Assembly (NCBI GenBank): GCA_036571765.1
Contig: BROE01000022.1
Coordinates: 6,529,801 to 6,593,800, forward strand
DNA: 64,000 nt
Direction of reading: 5' to 3'
DNA from: Plecoglossus altivelis
Lineage: Eukaryota > Chordata > Actinopteri > Osmeriformes > Plecoglossidae
This document shows, piece after piece, positions 1 to 13,483 of this stretch (the first letter of the stretch is position 1; every line of letters starts with the position of its first letter). A program made the position numbers and the translations under genes. The notes below the pieces were generated by a model. It was not told the DNA's origin and searched no databases. It was given only the letters and a program-made list of their open reading frames with translations.

Positions 1-1046
1 GGGTCCAGGTTAAGATGACTGGGTTATTTATCCACCAAAAGAATAACACACTTCTCACTTTGCCTAAGCTGTGCATGCGTCATTGCGTGTAGCCTACTTC
101 TCAAACGCACAAACACGCGCGCACACACACGCACACACACTTCAACATGATCATTACCATGGAAACTTCAATCAATGATCCCCCAGTAATGCAGGGAGAT
201 GAAAGGGAGGGTTCTATTCAGTGGGCTCCTCTGGTTGGCTCATCCCCTGGGTGATTGTTCTGCTGCCCATTCACAACCTGCCTCTAGAACATCAAAGATC
301 CTTTATGTCTTTAATTGACCTATTATACTCCACTCTCACACAGGAGAAAAGAAATGAAGGTTTAAATGGAATTATATTGGGTTCTGGGAGGGGGGGAGAG
401 AGAAGGGTCCGCTGGCAGTTGTAGAAGGAAGGGAATAGAGAAAAGTCTGAGCATGTGTGTGGGTGTGTGTATGTGGGCTCGCGTGCATGACTTGAAGTTT
501 GCGTGTATGTGTGTCACCTGTCCGAGTGTGTGTGTGTGTGTGTTTATGCGTTCAGTGAGCATCAGTGATGCAGAGTGTGTTTTGCAGGGATCCAGAGTGG
601 AGTGTTTGCAGAGAGGTGAGCAAACAGCCAGAGCAAGGTGAGGTGGAGGGCGCTGGGGGAGGGGGCACCGGGCAGGGGAGTTGGGGCTCCGTGGGGAGGA
701 TGGGGCGGGGGGGACGTGTGTGCTATGTGTGCAAACAGTGTTTGTGTTTATCCAGCTCAGGTGATGGGGGTTTGTGTGTGGTGGGTTTACAGGAATGTCA
801 AGGTGGTGTGGCAAGAGCCTGAGTGGACAGTGTGTGTGTGTCCGTGCGACTGTGTGTGCGACGGTGTGTGTATGGGGTTGGTCAGATGTAACTGTTTGCC
901 CTGAGTCCTTCGACCGAGGCCAGGTGTGTGGAGGAGGTTACTCTAAAGGTCAAGGTATTAGGCCTGGGAGCTGTGTGTTCAGGGGTTAGGTATGAGCCAA
1001 TCTATGTATTAATTGCTCCAGCATCTGGACGACCTCCCAGCCTTTC

Positions 1047-1083
<37 letters not shown>

Positions 1084-4000
1084 TCAGCTCGGACGTCTGC
1101 CGGTCACCTTTGCTGTTGAGACATTGGTGAGTGTGTCGTAGCACCAGGGATGATGGCTGTTCACTGAAGCACAGATCAATATCTCGCATTCCTGTGTGGC
1201 GAGAGAAGGACTGTTTGCGTGTTTGTTTTGTTAACATGCACCATTGTGTTGACGAAGCAGAGCAAGTCCTCTTTTGTCTCCAGAGGATCTAATCGTGATA
1301 TTAGTGATCGTCATCGCTGTGCAAAGTCACGTTATTGTGAGTGTGTCCATTCCTGTGGAAGTGGCATGCAGATTACAAATGCACATTATCGCTCGTGTCA
1401 AAGTATCTCATGATCATCTGGACTTCATTATCGCTGATGCACTGACATCCACTTGACCAAACACATTAAATCAGAGTTACTCCTCTAAAAATGCCTTATT
1501 AACAGAGTCCTCTGTCCTTGGTGACCCCTCCTGCCCACCCACCCATCCAAATACTGAGAGACACCCCCGCACCTCAGGGCTCGACAATTTCCTGGCCAAT
1601 ATTTCCCCCCTGGGTGGTGTTGTCCTGTTTTGCTCTAGTAACCTTTTCCACTTTATTTTTTGGTAACCTCTCACTCCGCGCATTGTGATTTTATTTGTCG
1701 AGCTGAGACCTCTTGTCTTTACTTTGGCCCCTCGCTTTTTTAATGCTGCGCCTGTTGCTTTTGCCTTTATCCTCCGTGTTTGTTTCTTTTGTTTTTTGTT
1801 CTAGCAGTCTTCTTGGATTTGATTTTGTTTTTGTTGTTTGTTTTTATCTTGTAAACATAAGACAACGTGATCTCCAGGATGCACGCCGACCCCACGAGTA
1901 CTCTTAGGCCAGTATGATGGCAGGGGGGGGTCTCAGTCGTTTCTCGCCTCTCAGTGTAGTCTCACCGAGGGATCAGGGGAGGACAAGGTGGAGCTGGGTG
2001 GGGGTGGGGGGGGGCCTGGAATGAAACAGCTGTTGCCCCCCCCCGCCCCCCCCCCTCCTGGCACTCGTCCGTGCATTCAGCCGCCGCCGTCAGATAACCA
2101 ACGCTTCTCAATCAATTAGGCTGCAATAATCGGCAGAGCACATCGCTCTGCGGCCGAGGAGATGGCCCCCCCTCCTCCCCCCCCCTGCCCCACCAACACC
2201 CCTGTGACTGACATGCCACCGCGAAATCAAATTTGAGACCCGCAGCCCTCCTCATTTCCCTTCTCCATCTCTCGTTTCCTCATCCCAGACACACGCACAG
2301 ACACACCCACACACACGCACACCACATACGTACGTACATGCACACATACATGCATACAAACACACACCTTCAGACACATATATACATAGCTGGATTCGTG
2401 CACATTCACTTAAACAGGCACACACACAGCCGCACGTACACACATTCTGCATGAGCGTGTAGTCATTTCCTCATGTGAGATTATTATGGTAATCTGTCTG
2501 GGAGCAGGCGTTCCAGGCTCCAGGTGCTAACTCCTTCTGCCAGAGGAAATGGGATTTTCCTGGGGGGCGACTCCAGTTCTCCTGACCCCCCCCCCCCCCC
2601 CCCCGCCCACCCTTGGTTAGCCTGGCTCAGACATGGCCTGGAGGACTGGGACCGTGGGCCAACACTGATCTCCACATCTATAGGTCACTCATCGTAGGCA
2701 GCGCTGCCCACATCGCACACGTCAGTCTCCATCTCCAGTCTAGACGTGGGCTCGTTTATACCTGCTGCCGTTTGCTCTTTGTCTGTAGTTTTTGTAGGTT
2801 TTGTGGCGCGCGTTCTCGCTTGTTCCCTGTCTCTCTGGCTCTCTCTCTCTCTAACTCTTAATAGACAGAGAGCAATTACCCATTACCCTGCTCCATTAAG
2901 ACAATACTGTGGTGTGGTGATTCATTCTCTATAAACAACTGTAGCTCATTAACCTGTCTCCTATGTGTGTGTATGTTTCTGTGTCAGTAAATGTGGGTGG
3001 GGTGTAGGTGTGTGTGTTTGTGTGTGCCATACACTGGGGTCTGCATCTCAATAGATGACTTTAGCAGATAAGACCTGAGCCACTATCAGCCAGGCGACAC
3101 ACAGGCTTTACCCCATAGCAACGTTGACTGGCTTCCCCTATATAACTCAACACTGTGAGACAGCAAGTACACAGGTAGAGAAGGACATCAGGTTCATCTC
3201 AGTCGCACCGTCTCAGTGCTCCGGCCCACCTGGACGGATCTTACAGTAGCTCTCTTCAATCACATCACCGCAGGGTCAGATAAATCATGCCCTGCTCTGA
3301 TTGGAGTACGGGCGTACAGTTCCCGTTTGGTGGATCCTGATTGGGCCATAATTCATCCTGTTCAGTCGGCCCTTCTCTCCGCTCATCCTTTCCGCCCTGG
3401 ACCAGAATCCTCTCTGCCCTGCCAGGAAAGCCAGTAGAATCTGCCAGTGGAACCCAACCACCACAGCTAATCCAGTACAATAGAAACATTTAAGCCTGTT
3501 TGCAACTGCCAGAAGAATCTGCCAGTCAGTCCAACCAGTTAAGCCAGTTGAGCGTTCCAGTAGAATGTTCTAGAAAATGTATAGTGAAAGCCAATACAAT
3601 CTTAAGGACTCCATGCCTGAAGTGTGTTGGTCCCAGTTCTCACTCACAGCAGTGATGTACAGGGTTGTGTTTACTTGTGGTCGCCGGTGGTTAGAAAAAT
3701 ATTGACTTTCGTGACTTTTGAGACGATTGCTCCTTGTGTCGATGCAGCGCAGTACCTTGCGGACAGTGAGGTATACGGTAAACAGTGATTCCTTCATCCA
3801 GAGGGTCTGTCTGGACCTCGTCCTGTCGGGAGGGGAGGGGAGGGGAGGGGAGAGGAGGGGAGGGGGAGACAGCAGATCCTGGGGAGGTTACGGAGGAGAA
3901 GAATGGAGAGAGCAGGGTAAACGACTCCGAGGCGGTGTCACTGATAAGACCCCAGTGGTAGAGCAGGGAGACAAACACAAGGGGGAAGCCCTTGATCTGT

Positions 4001-7000
4001 GTTGCATTACCACACAATCACACACAGAGACACACCTCCTCCTATCTTAATCAACACCCCAGGGGTCCACTGGCCAGTGTTATCAGCGTTAGGAACCCCT
4101 CACCCAGTCTTATCAACGATCAGAGACGGCAGCACAGCACACTCTAGTTCTGGGGGAGGAGGGGGAGGGGGCTCGGCTCGCACGGATAAGGCTGTTACTC
4201 ACAGTCATCTTAAGTTACAGGAGATTTTACCTTTTCAGTAATCGCACACACTCCACAATCCGCACACAAACACACACCCCTCCCCCCCCCCCCCCCCGCC
4301 CCCTCCCCGGGGGTTGTTGTTTTTGAGTAGGTCGTTACAGACAGAGGGACGGGGAGGATAGAAGATGTGGTCTCCCAGTCCTTGGAGCCACAGGAGAACT
4401 AGTGACCCAGGCAGTACTGTATGACCCTGATACAGGCCACCGACTTCCTGGTAAATACCGCTTTTGTTTATGTTTCACAATGGTATGTAAATGAGTTCTG
4501 GGTAACTGCCATTGAAAGGTAGTGGGACGTAAAGAGAGAGAACAGAGATGGTTTGCTGTAAAATACAGTTTGGTCCAATTAGCGAGTCTTTTAGCTGTAA
4601 GTGGAAGGGACTGCTCTGGTGTGGCGGGCGTTCGTGTTCTACTTGTAACAATGCCTCTTCACAGACAGAGAATATCTTCAGACAATACATGAATGGGACT
4701 ATTTTTACACAACATTATTAAAGAGCTGAAATTTCTTCTCTGAGCAAATGCCCCCTGATCTGTATAGCTCCTTATCGAGGAAGACTACATAAAAGCACAC
4801 TGTCGTAATGACAAGTACTGTAATGTAATGGTGTCATTTGTTGTTCCTTGCCGTTCCTTGTATTCTCTGCCAGCCATTTCCTAAATCCCAGAGTCCTAGA
4901 CCTAGTCCTATTGTATTGCTGTTTGGAGCATTCACTGTCACGTTTCATTCATTTTGCCGTGTCTCTCTTGGCAGACACCTGCCCCTTAGAGGCCAAACGG
5001 GTAATTACACCACAGACCATGTCTGTCCCTGCCGCTGCCAGGAGAACCACCCCCCCACCCCTGTCCGTCACTCAGAGTCCTCCTTCTACCTAAATATCCG
5101 TTAAAGTCAGGCTCACTGTAGTTTAACTGACACCTACGCTAAGCCTTCGCACTTCAAGCCAATGAAGACATGTCTTCCTCCTCAGCTGGTCTGTTTGGCG
5201 GCGTGCAGCTCTTGACATTCCAGTCGACGAGTGAGCCGGGCTGTTGCTCATCAGCATCTTTCAGCTGACTAAGTGTCTCCCCTGTGAGATCCCCTTTATC
5301 TCTCACTACTCAGCACATAGAGAGAGGAGAAGGAGAGAGAGAGAGGGGGGGGAAGACAGGGAAGGAGAGGAAGAGAAGAAGACCTTCTGAGACTTGGGTA
5401 ATGGGCTAGATAGCCGGAGCAGCGTTTTCCCCGACATCTCTGTTCAAGCGGCCTGGTGGACCTCTGGATGGCGGCTGTGAGAGCAGTGATAATCACAAGG
5501 CTGGAGGTAGTCCGCTCAGGACTGGTTAACAAGGACTCGGAGGTACTGGGCAGCCAGGGACTGTGGACAAGCTGCCCAAACCGCCTCCTGTCTGACAACA
5601 GGACTGAGAGAGATGTTTCAGAAGATGCTGATGACGCTGCTAGGGTGTGTGTGTGTGTCTTTCTGCGTCTGCGTGTGTCTGTGAGCGGAACCAGCGGGAA
5701 TCTTGCAACAGAAATAACTCAAGCACATTTTTGAACGTCCAGGCAGTGATGGCTGGTGCATTTCTCCAGCTGAGAGGCCAGTCATCTATCAGTAGAACCC
5801 AGCCAGTAAATTAGAGTGTCACAGCAGCTCATGTGCTGCTGACATACTAATTTACTGTTGCCTTCCAGTAAGGGGAGGTCACTATGCCTTATTGATGAAG
5901 CCGAAGGGAAAAAAGCGTGTGCGTTTGCGTGACAGAGAGTGTGTGTGCGTGTATGTGCGTCCAAGCATAACCCCGCAAACATGAACATAACATTCTCCCT
6001 GGTCTTGATTAATAGTGAGGATCAGGGTGTGTGGTTTGGGGTGGAGCGCGGGAGGGTGGGGTGGGGTGGGGTGGGGTGAGGAATTCTTGATTTCTGTGGG
6101 CTGTCGAACTGTGTTTTCTTTTAAAAGTCATCCTATGTAAACCTGGGTCTTGGAATGTGACTGTGATTTTCACCAAGGGATGAGAGGGGCACCCTAGTGG
6201 TATCTTGACGTTGTTAATCTCCCATGTAAACACTGATAACAGTTCGTAGTGTGTGTCCGGCCCTCCTCCCTGGCCTCCGGGCAGCTGACACGGTTTCCCC
6301 CTGGCTCTCCTCTCCAGGCTGCCTTATCAGCCCACCATCAGCTAGCCCAGCCTGGAGCCTCAAACCCAGCCTGGAGCCTCAAACCCAGCCCAACCACCCA
6401 AACCTGTCTTCAGCCTTGCCAAGGCTTCACTCAGCCTAGTTGCAGTAACCCACAAACCACTTCAGATGAAGACCCTAGCGCCAGGCCAGGCCAGGCCAGG
6501 CCAGGCCAGACACACGCTGCTGACCAGCCACAGAGTAAGGGCCCAGAGCCTAAGCACAGCAGTTCCTCAGGCATGTCCAGCACCAGTCCCTTCTTGGCAC
6601 AGGTAATAGGATCTGAGTGCTAATCTGTGTTAGACCTCCACCACTTCCATAGCGGTAGCTGGGGTTTTCTCCTCTTCCCTTTTTAGGTTTGTGGACGTGA
6701 GAAGCGGTGGGCTGGGCGTGGGAGCTGGCTGGGGGACTCTGAGCTGGGAGAAAACTGAACAGGAAGTCTCTCCCTGGATAGTGATGAAAACTTCAGTGAG
6801 GTTCAGTGTTTTCTCCCCGGAGACTGAGAGCGAGGAGAGCCTGACGCTACGCATTGGCAAGCACACATACACGGATGTTCACGCACACACACACACACAC
6901 ACCCAACAGCCTCTCTGAGATCATCACATTCTCCCTGGGCGTTGAACCTCAAGATTGATGTGAGGGTGAAGGAGACAGTCCAGGAAGGGGAGCGGTAAGG

Positions 7001-8389
7001 ATGGACTGAGGGTGCACTTGTTGACAGTTCCAGGGTAACGCTGTCCCCATGCCATGGTCCAAGATCACTGCTCTAAACTCAACAGCTCTGTGTATATGTT
7101 GTGAAAACTACCTGAACCACAATCACTGACTTAGACGAAAGTAAACCAACATTTTCCAAGTCGGTTTGTGCCAGAAACACTACAATATATTGACAGATAA
7201 GATGAACAAATATGGTAGCGGAAGGTCTAGTCATGCTGGGAGCCGCTGGGAGTTGCAGTGTCACTGTGGCATGTGTGTGTGCAGTGACTGACATGGGAGA
7301 GGAGGGAGAGGAGGCCTGGGTCGGGCCGACTCGGTTAGGGTGTAGCCTGGGAAGAGGACACGAGAGCCAGGCTTTGGTTTCCCTGCTTGGATGTAGACCA
7401 GAGGCTTTGAAGTGCTGTGAATCCTGTTTAACCCTCCTGCACTGCGTTCTCTCTTAAACCTAGAGAGAGAGGGGGGGAGAGGGGAGGGGGGATAGAGAGA
7501 CAGAGATAATAGCATATTTCCTGGTCTCTGGATTGTTTTATTCCGACATGAAGAGTGAGTTTGCAACCACAAGTAGCAGTAGCACTGTTAAAGACCAGTT
7601 GCCTGAGTTGAGGATGAGATGGGACTGAAACACTTTCAAGCCTGTCTTGAATTTCATCCTTTCTGCCTTCATTTCTCCTTCATGCCAGACCAGGTGTGTG
7701 CGTGCGTGCGCGTTCTACCTTCCCTTGTTTTTATTCTAGCGGCCGTTGACCCATGCGCCCTTGTTTAACAGCGCTCCATACCCCAGCCGTCTGTCAGGAG
7801 GATCTACGTTAATACCGCTTCACATACATATTAGCATAACCGCCGCTTGGCTCAACCGCACCGGACTGGTCCGGCATGACAAGCAACCGCCACAAACATG
7901 CCGTCAGCACTTTCTGTGAGCTGTACAGTATACTATATCAATATTAGCTTAGATGCTGTGCACATCCGAAATGTTTTGTCCTTTGTTCTTTGCTTTTGGT
8001 GTCTTCAAGCTGCTTCGCGAACCTCCATAACTGTTAAAAACATTTACACTGTCCAAACTTTTACATATTGACCAGTTGTCAGTCCTTGTCTAATGTGAAA
8101 AAAATCCCTGATCTTTATCTGATCGTAAGCTAACGACAATTCGTCTTCTGGTAAACCTGTTTTATGAAATACATTTATTGTCGTTAGCGTTTCCACGATG
8201 GTTTATGCCTACTTATAGAATATGCACATGTCCAGTTCTTAACAGAAATCCCTAAAACCAGAACTTGGTTAAAGCCACAAGCACAAATTCAAGAGCTTTA
8301 AGGCAATGCGCGTTGCGCTTCTGTTTTTCTCTTCCTTCCCTGTCTTTTTATAACTCAAAAGAAAGAAAGCAGCAGCGAGTGGTGCTCTT
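1..8389. other. 5' flank of nrp2, no gene recognised
   Basis: No exon with homology that I recognise is visible on either strand. The longest open frames are translations of CA/GT, G-rich or C-rich repeats. Contents: GT/CA tracts (about 460-560, 1051-1081, 2288-2440, 6883-6903), a C run at 2586-2604, another at 4281-4297, a G4-type ladder of GGGGA at 3830-3867 and GGGGT at 6056-6078, a 19-bp tandem repeat at about 6350-6395 and a short ccagg ladder at 6481-6508. The stretch 7800-8390 is repeat-poor and contains a 12-bp inverted repeat. In many vertebrates the neighbour on this side is pard3b, but nothing here shows it. Confidence 0.6.
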
Positions 8390-9223
8390 TAATCAGCGAG
8401 TGTGGGGAGGCGGGCCCGAGGTGCGGGCTGTAATGCGATAGCGGCTTCATTCTGATGCTATTTCATACACGCGCTGCTGCTGCTGCTGCGCTGCTGGAGG
8501 ACGGAGCGCTCACACTCACCAGAAGACTCGGCAGCGAGAGGAGCGAAGGAACAGTGTACTAGCAAAGCCGAGAGCAAGAGACTGTTTTACAAGCGAAATC
8601 GGCTACCAGGGCAGTACTTTAGCCTTTCCCGATACATAAATATATATACGGCTATAGGTGTATTGTTCGATCCCGGACACACGTGTATACGCGCAGAAAT
8701 TATTTTTTAAGATACCGATTTCAGCTATTGTGATTTTTGACCAAGTAAATGCGCTGGAGACAGAAACTCAGAATTTCTTGTGACTGGGTTTGAAGGCAAG
8801 CTTCATTCGAGATAACGGCTCACGGAGTGTCAACCTGGTGGAATAATACGTCAGACAACACCACTCAATTTGGACCGATAAGACACATTTATTTCATAGC
8901 GTTTGAGTCTAATTTATATTGACTGTCTCTTAGGACCTAACTCTCATGTTGGGCTTCTGAGAGACTGCGCTCACTGAAATGCCTCTTTGAAATTCGTTTG
9001 ATTGAAAAAGCGCGATACATTTAGCACTGAAAGCAAATCTTAAGAACTGAGAGAGTTGGAAATCATAATCACTTTCGTAAACCGTGGCCACAAACTGCTA
9101 GCTCACGGTGGATACGCGTGTTACGCGTGATTGAGGGAACAGTTTTTGGCTTGACACGAGGACTTTGGAGCCCTCACTGCAAGTTATCTCGAAGAACAGA
9201 AGGGTGAAACTTCACCCTGCAAA
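8390..9223 (+). promoter_or_regulatory. nrp2: Likely nrp2 promoter and 5' leader
   Basis: This block lies directly upstream of the start codon, is free of the dinucleotide repeats that fill the flank, and begins with a CpG-containing GC-rich patch (8400-8520, with a short GCT run at 8474-8489). An AT stretch, cataaatatatatacgg, at 8634-8650 resembles a TATA element, but the transcription start cannot be fixed from sequence. The start ATG at 9224 has A at -3 and G at +4, a strong Kozak context. Three short upstream ORFs precede it (8749-8793, 8946-8960, 8979-8990); these are leader sequence if transcription starts near the TATA-like element. NRP2 leaders are generally long, so a leader of about 550 nt is plausible. 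This is an inference. Confidence 0.5.
8749..8793 (+). other. Upstream ORF in the nrp2 leader (14 codons)
   Basis: ATG at 8749 opens a 14-codon frame ending at TGA 8791-8793, followed by two minimal uORFs at 8946-8960 (4 codons) and 8979-8990 (3 codons). None overlaps the main start at 9224. They matter only if the transcript starts upstream of them, which is likely but not shown. They could lower translation of the main frame. Confidence 0.45.
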
Positions 9224-9293
9224 ATGGATGTATTCACATGGTTGTGTGGATGTTTACTCGCGCTTTGTTACCCAGTGGTTAATGGTGACGAAG
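9224..9293 (+). CDS. nrp2: nrp2 coding exon 1: signal peptide
   Basis: It encodes residues 1-23 and the first base of codon 24. The peptide MDVFTWLCGCLLALCYPVVN is a typical signal sequence: short N-region, hydrophobic core from about Phe4 to Val18, and small or polar residues (NGDEG) at the probable cleavage zone. The exon ends in g|gtaagtt, a near-consensus donor, phase 1, which joins to exon 2. Mammalian NRP2 also starts with MD and has a one-exon signal peptide. The ATG was chosen because it has a strong Kozak context, follows upstream stops, and is in frame with exon 2. Confidence 0.9.
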
Positions 9294-12185
9294 GTAAGTT
9301 TTCTTGACTGATAGATAGATACCCTTTGCCGCCCATGAGCGCTTGTTCACACATATGTGCCATTTGAATGTAAGAGGGACATGCTTACTGAACGAAAATA
9401 CAGGAATTGAAAATATTTTCTGTTGTGTAGACACATTTTCTCACTGAAACAATCACACTGTTTCCTGACAGTTGGTGTAGGCTACTATCTGGGGGTAGGC
9501 TATAGCTTTCAATTGTTATTGGCTTCAACATGGTATAAACCTCCTTCGTTATAGCCAGTGCTTTAAATCACATTTAGTAAACTGGCAACGGCCAATTTGC
9601 TAGCTAAGAGTTTTGGCAATATTAGTTAAATAATGTGTCCAAACCCATGTGTTGAAGCGCTTTATCTCTGACAGAGGGCTTCGCAGTGCGCGGAGACAGC
9701 CCGGGCTACTGTTCGGTTTTAATGGGAAGGGTGTATAGCTCGAGGCGTCATCTCGAGCCCCGTACTCCGGGGCCGTGATCTCCCACACAAATATAAGATT
9801 CATCGACAAACCAAACAAATCATATTCTTGACCATGTTGTATATATTTGATCGTTATAGTTGTGCAGGAAGATGTGAAGCATTGGTCAATCTTTACGGTG
9901 ACAGAAAGTCGTTTTGAATGCTCACCCTAAGCCTTCTATAGCCTCCAAATCAATGTTTTGATAAGAACGATTGAGGCGTACTTGACATAACATAACACAG
10001 GCTAATCTATCAAATGTGCCAGATACCAACATGAGTATTCTGTGATTAAAACACAGTGTCTATTTAATCTCTAGATTAACCTGTGATTTTATTAGTGGAT
10101 TACGTTTGCATTTAATTGGCCTGTCTAGATAGAAGTATTTTGGTTTTGATCATCTAATTGCTTTCATAGACTACTAAAGCAATTACGCTTGGTTTTTCAG
10201 TGTAATTTGAAATTGTAATTTATTTTTTATTGTAAATTGTTCAAGACGATCACCTCAGGTCTACATTGGAAGCCTAGTTTTATTGTCACTTAATACGTGT
10301 TGCCTTAATTAGGATACTAGCATCCATCATAGAGCGTGGAAAGAACATATTTACATGACTTCATTTGATATCTTACAGAACATTGGAGCAGGCTACATCT
10401 TCGTACTTTTACACTGCAGTTAACTACCTTAATGGGATCATCCGCACTGGTATCGCAAGACCAGTGCGTAGGCACTTTCTTATCTTAATTATCTCTGTCA
10501 ACCGATAAATTGACAGCTGTAGCCGTTTCTTGAAAATCGGTCTGGTCAGAATTATGAGATTATTTACAGTTAAAACGGCAGAGGGAATTTCGCTAGATGT
10601 GGAGAAAAAAAAGCCTTGTAATTCTCTGTTAAAGTTAGGATCTGAATCGGTTCAAAACTGAAGACCCCTTGAGTTCTGTGATCTTCCTGAAGCGGGCGGT
10701 TTCCCGCTGCCTAGAAGTCTGTGGCGGAGGGGAAACGACTTTTTTTTTTTGCGGACACTTGACCGGCTGTGCTCCTTTTTTTTCTGCCGAGTGTTGCTTA
10801 GTCATTTGGGCTTCAAGTCTTCCGTCCGTTTGAGACGTTTCTATTATCTTACTGGAGATGACGACACCTAGGCTACATTTGGCGGGCATTTGAGGGGAAA
10901 AAACAAATGAGATAGGCGTTACTGCGTGTGCGCTGAATGGACCGTGGCCCACAGGGACTATAGTAGATGACTAATTGGTGGTCATTAGAATTGAAATCCA
11001 TTAGAATAATAGCAGAATAAAGCGTGTAATTAGAATGCTGTCAACGATAAGAACTGTGCTTTAATATGAAAACTCTTTCGATAGTTTTCATCGAATTACC
11101 TTTTCAAGTTGATGTCAATTACACACGAGCCAAGGCCAAATCTTTCATCATGTATGGTTATACATTTTCGATTAAAGACCTACTGTGTGTCTTGTAACTT
11201 TTAACCATAGTGCCAAGTGGGGTAGTAATATACACATTCATAGGGGTCTGTAAAACTACAGAATGGTTGGTGGTAGACTAGGAAAAGACGACAAACCCCT
11301 TAGCAGTGTAGACCGTTGGTTGAATGTTCATCCACATCAGACCATTCTCTCTGAAAGTGAAACAGTATAGCTCGGTTGTTCGTGGCAACGCTCTGGCTTG
11401 GTTCGGTTAAATAAACACTTAGCTAATTATCCGTTGACACATCTATAGCTATGGAGGTGGGAAACAATTATTGGGTTGTGTTAGTTATTGTAATTACAGC
11501 AGCAATGTAGTCCTTGTTGACAACGGGTATGTCCTGTTTACTCGCTTCAAGTATTCCCAAACAACCTGTGCGCTGCCGTTTGTGTCTGTTGTGAAGGGCA
11601 ACAGGCGCCTCCGTTCATGCTGAATTGTTGTGTTTCTTTGTTTTCGAGTCTAATCTAATAGCTAATCTAAACCCTCCTTTATTACCCATTCTGTTTCTTT
11701 TCACACCTGACTTTGGAGGCGTTTTTCTTCGTCTCCATTACAAGAGCTCTTTTCCCCCGCCATGCCTGTTGTTCAACGGTGTGAAATCTATTTAATATTT
11801 CATCAAGCTCCTCGTGGTTATTGTCTAGCCTATAGATCATGCAGCCTATTCTCCGACTGGAATGGACCGGACCAGACCGGACCGGTCTAGACAGGGCTGA
11901 GTTGGGCTGGGCAAGACTTAGTCAGGCTATAGGAAGATAAAACAGCGTCCCAACTTTTCCATCAGATCATCTTTGACTTTATAGCCTTCCTTGTCCGTCT
12001 CCCCGTCACTCCATCTCATGTGGCTCTGTGCTGTTTTCCACTGAGTTTTAATGTAAGACACCTGGTCTGGGTCATCACCCCACCTGAGAGAGAGGCAGAG
12101 TTGGGTGTATCTGATGCGAGGCAGATGTGAGTGTTTGGCATGCTCTCTCTTGCTTGCTCTCTATCTCTCTCTCTCTCTGTGTCTT

Positions 12186-12226
<41 letters not shown>

Positions 12227-12256
12227 CACACACTATTTCACTCTCTCTTCTCTTTG

Positions 12257-12316
<60 letters not shown>

Positions 12317-13220
12317 TCTCTGCGTGTGTGTGCCAGAGGCCTTGTTTCATCAGTCCTATAAGGTGTAACGTTTATCAGAAGCCAGCGTGGCCTGCTACGA
12401 CAGATGCTGACAGACGAACTAAGGATCCAGAAACAGTGTCTGGTGTTTTGGGATGAGAGCCGAATAAAGACAATAGATGTTGTTTGTCCCCAAACGTTTC
12501 CCCCTAACTAATCGTGTGATGAAAGCAAACATTGTGGAAAGCGTCAGAGTGGCTGCCTTTCTAACAAGCTTCCCCCCTCTAGGAAAGTTTGGAGAAAACA
12601 TTTAATGGTGTCAGACTAAGTTAGCTCCATTAGGATCTCCTCGTGCTGAGAGAATGAAAGTGTAAACCTTGCAAAACAAGGTCAGGACATATTTGCATTC
12701 AGGCCAATAAACAAGAAACTTGTTTAATCTTGCGGGATAGAGACTTGGGTGAAAACTGCTGAAACAAACGCAGCTATCTGGCTGATATTCAGATGATGGC
12801 AGCAAGCAGTATAAATAATGCAGGCCGCGTTCTCATCCCCCACCATGCTGCTTAGCAGCATTTACCATCGTTTATGGAGAGGTGTGTCTGCGTGCGCATG
12901 GCCTCACTCCTGAAGTGTTTGTGTGCTGCTGTATGCTGGCACTGCTGGGAGACAAACACACAAACACACACGCTCGCGCCGTGTTCTTCTTCACTGGGTT
13001 CTTACCCCACGTCACTGACTCTCTCCATCAGTCTCTCTCACTCTGTTTTTTAGCTGTTCTTTCTCTTTTCTCTCTTCCTCTCTCTTTCTCCCTCTCTCTC
13101 TCCCTTCTTCCGTTCTCTCTCTCCCTTCTTCCGTTCTCTCTCTCCCTTCTGTTTTCTCTCTCTCTCTCTGTCTGTCTCTCTCTCCGTCTGTCTCTCTCCC
13201 TCTGTCCCTCTGTCCCTCTG

Positions 13221-13300
<80 letters not shown>

Positions 13301-13452
13301 CATGTTGCGACATCAACCAGAGATTTGTCAACTCAGCAGAAATCCATAACAGGGAACAATCTGTTACTGTAATTCTTCAGCAGCTCCATGAAAGGCGAGG
13401 GTTAAACACCGTCCCTGGAGGGTGCAGCATCTCTCAGCTGATGGGGTTGTTT

Positions 13453-13483
<31 letters not shown>

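Noticed and set aside
1..8389. Exons of a neighbouring gene such as pard3b
   Set aside because: No open segment with splice sites and recognisable protein similarity was found on either strand.
12105..13349. Open frames of LSLSLS / RERERE type (also 15576-16335, 40719-41465, 49225-49710)
   Set aside because: They are products of CT/GA repeats. Only the part at 15998-16175 is real nrp2 exon 2.
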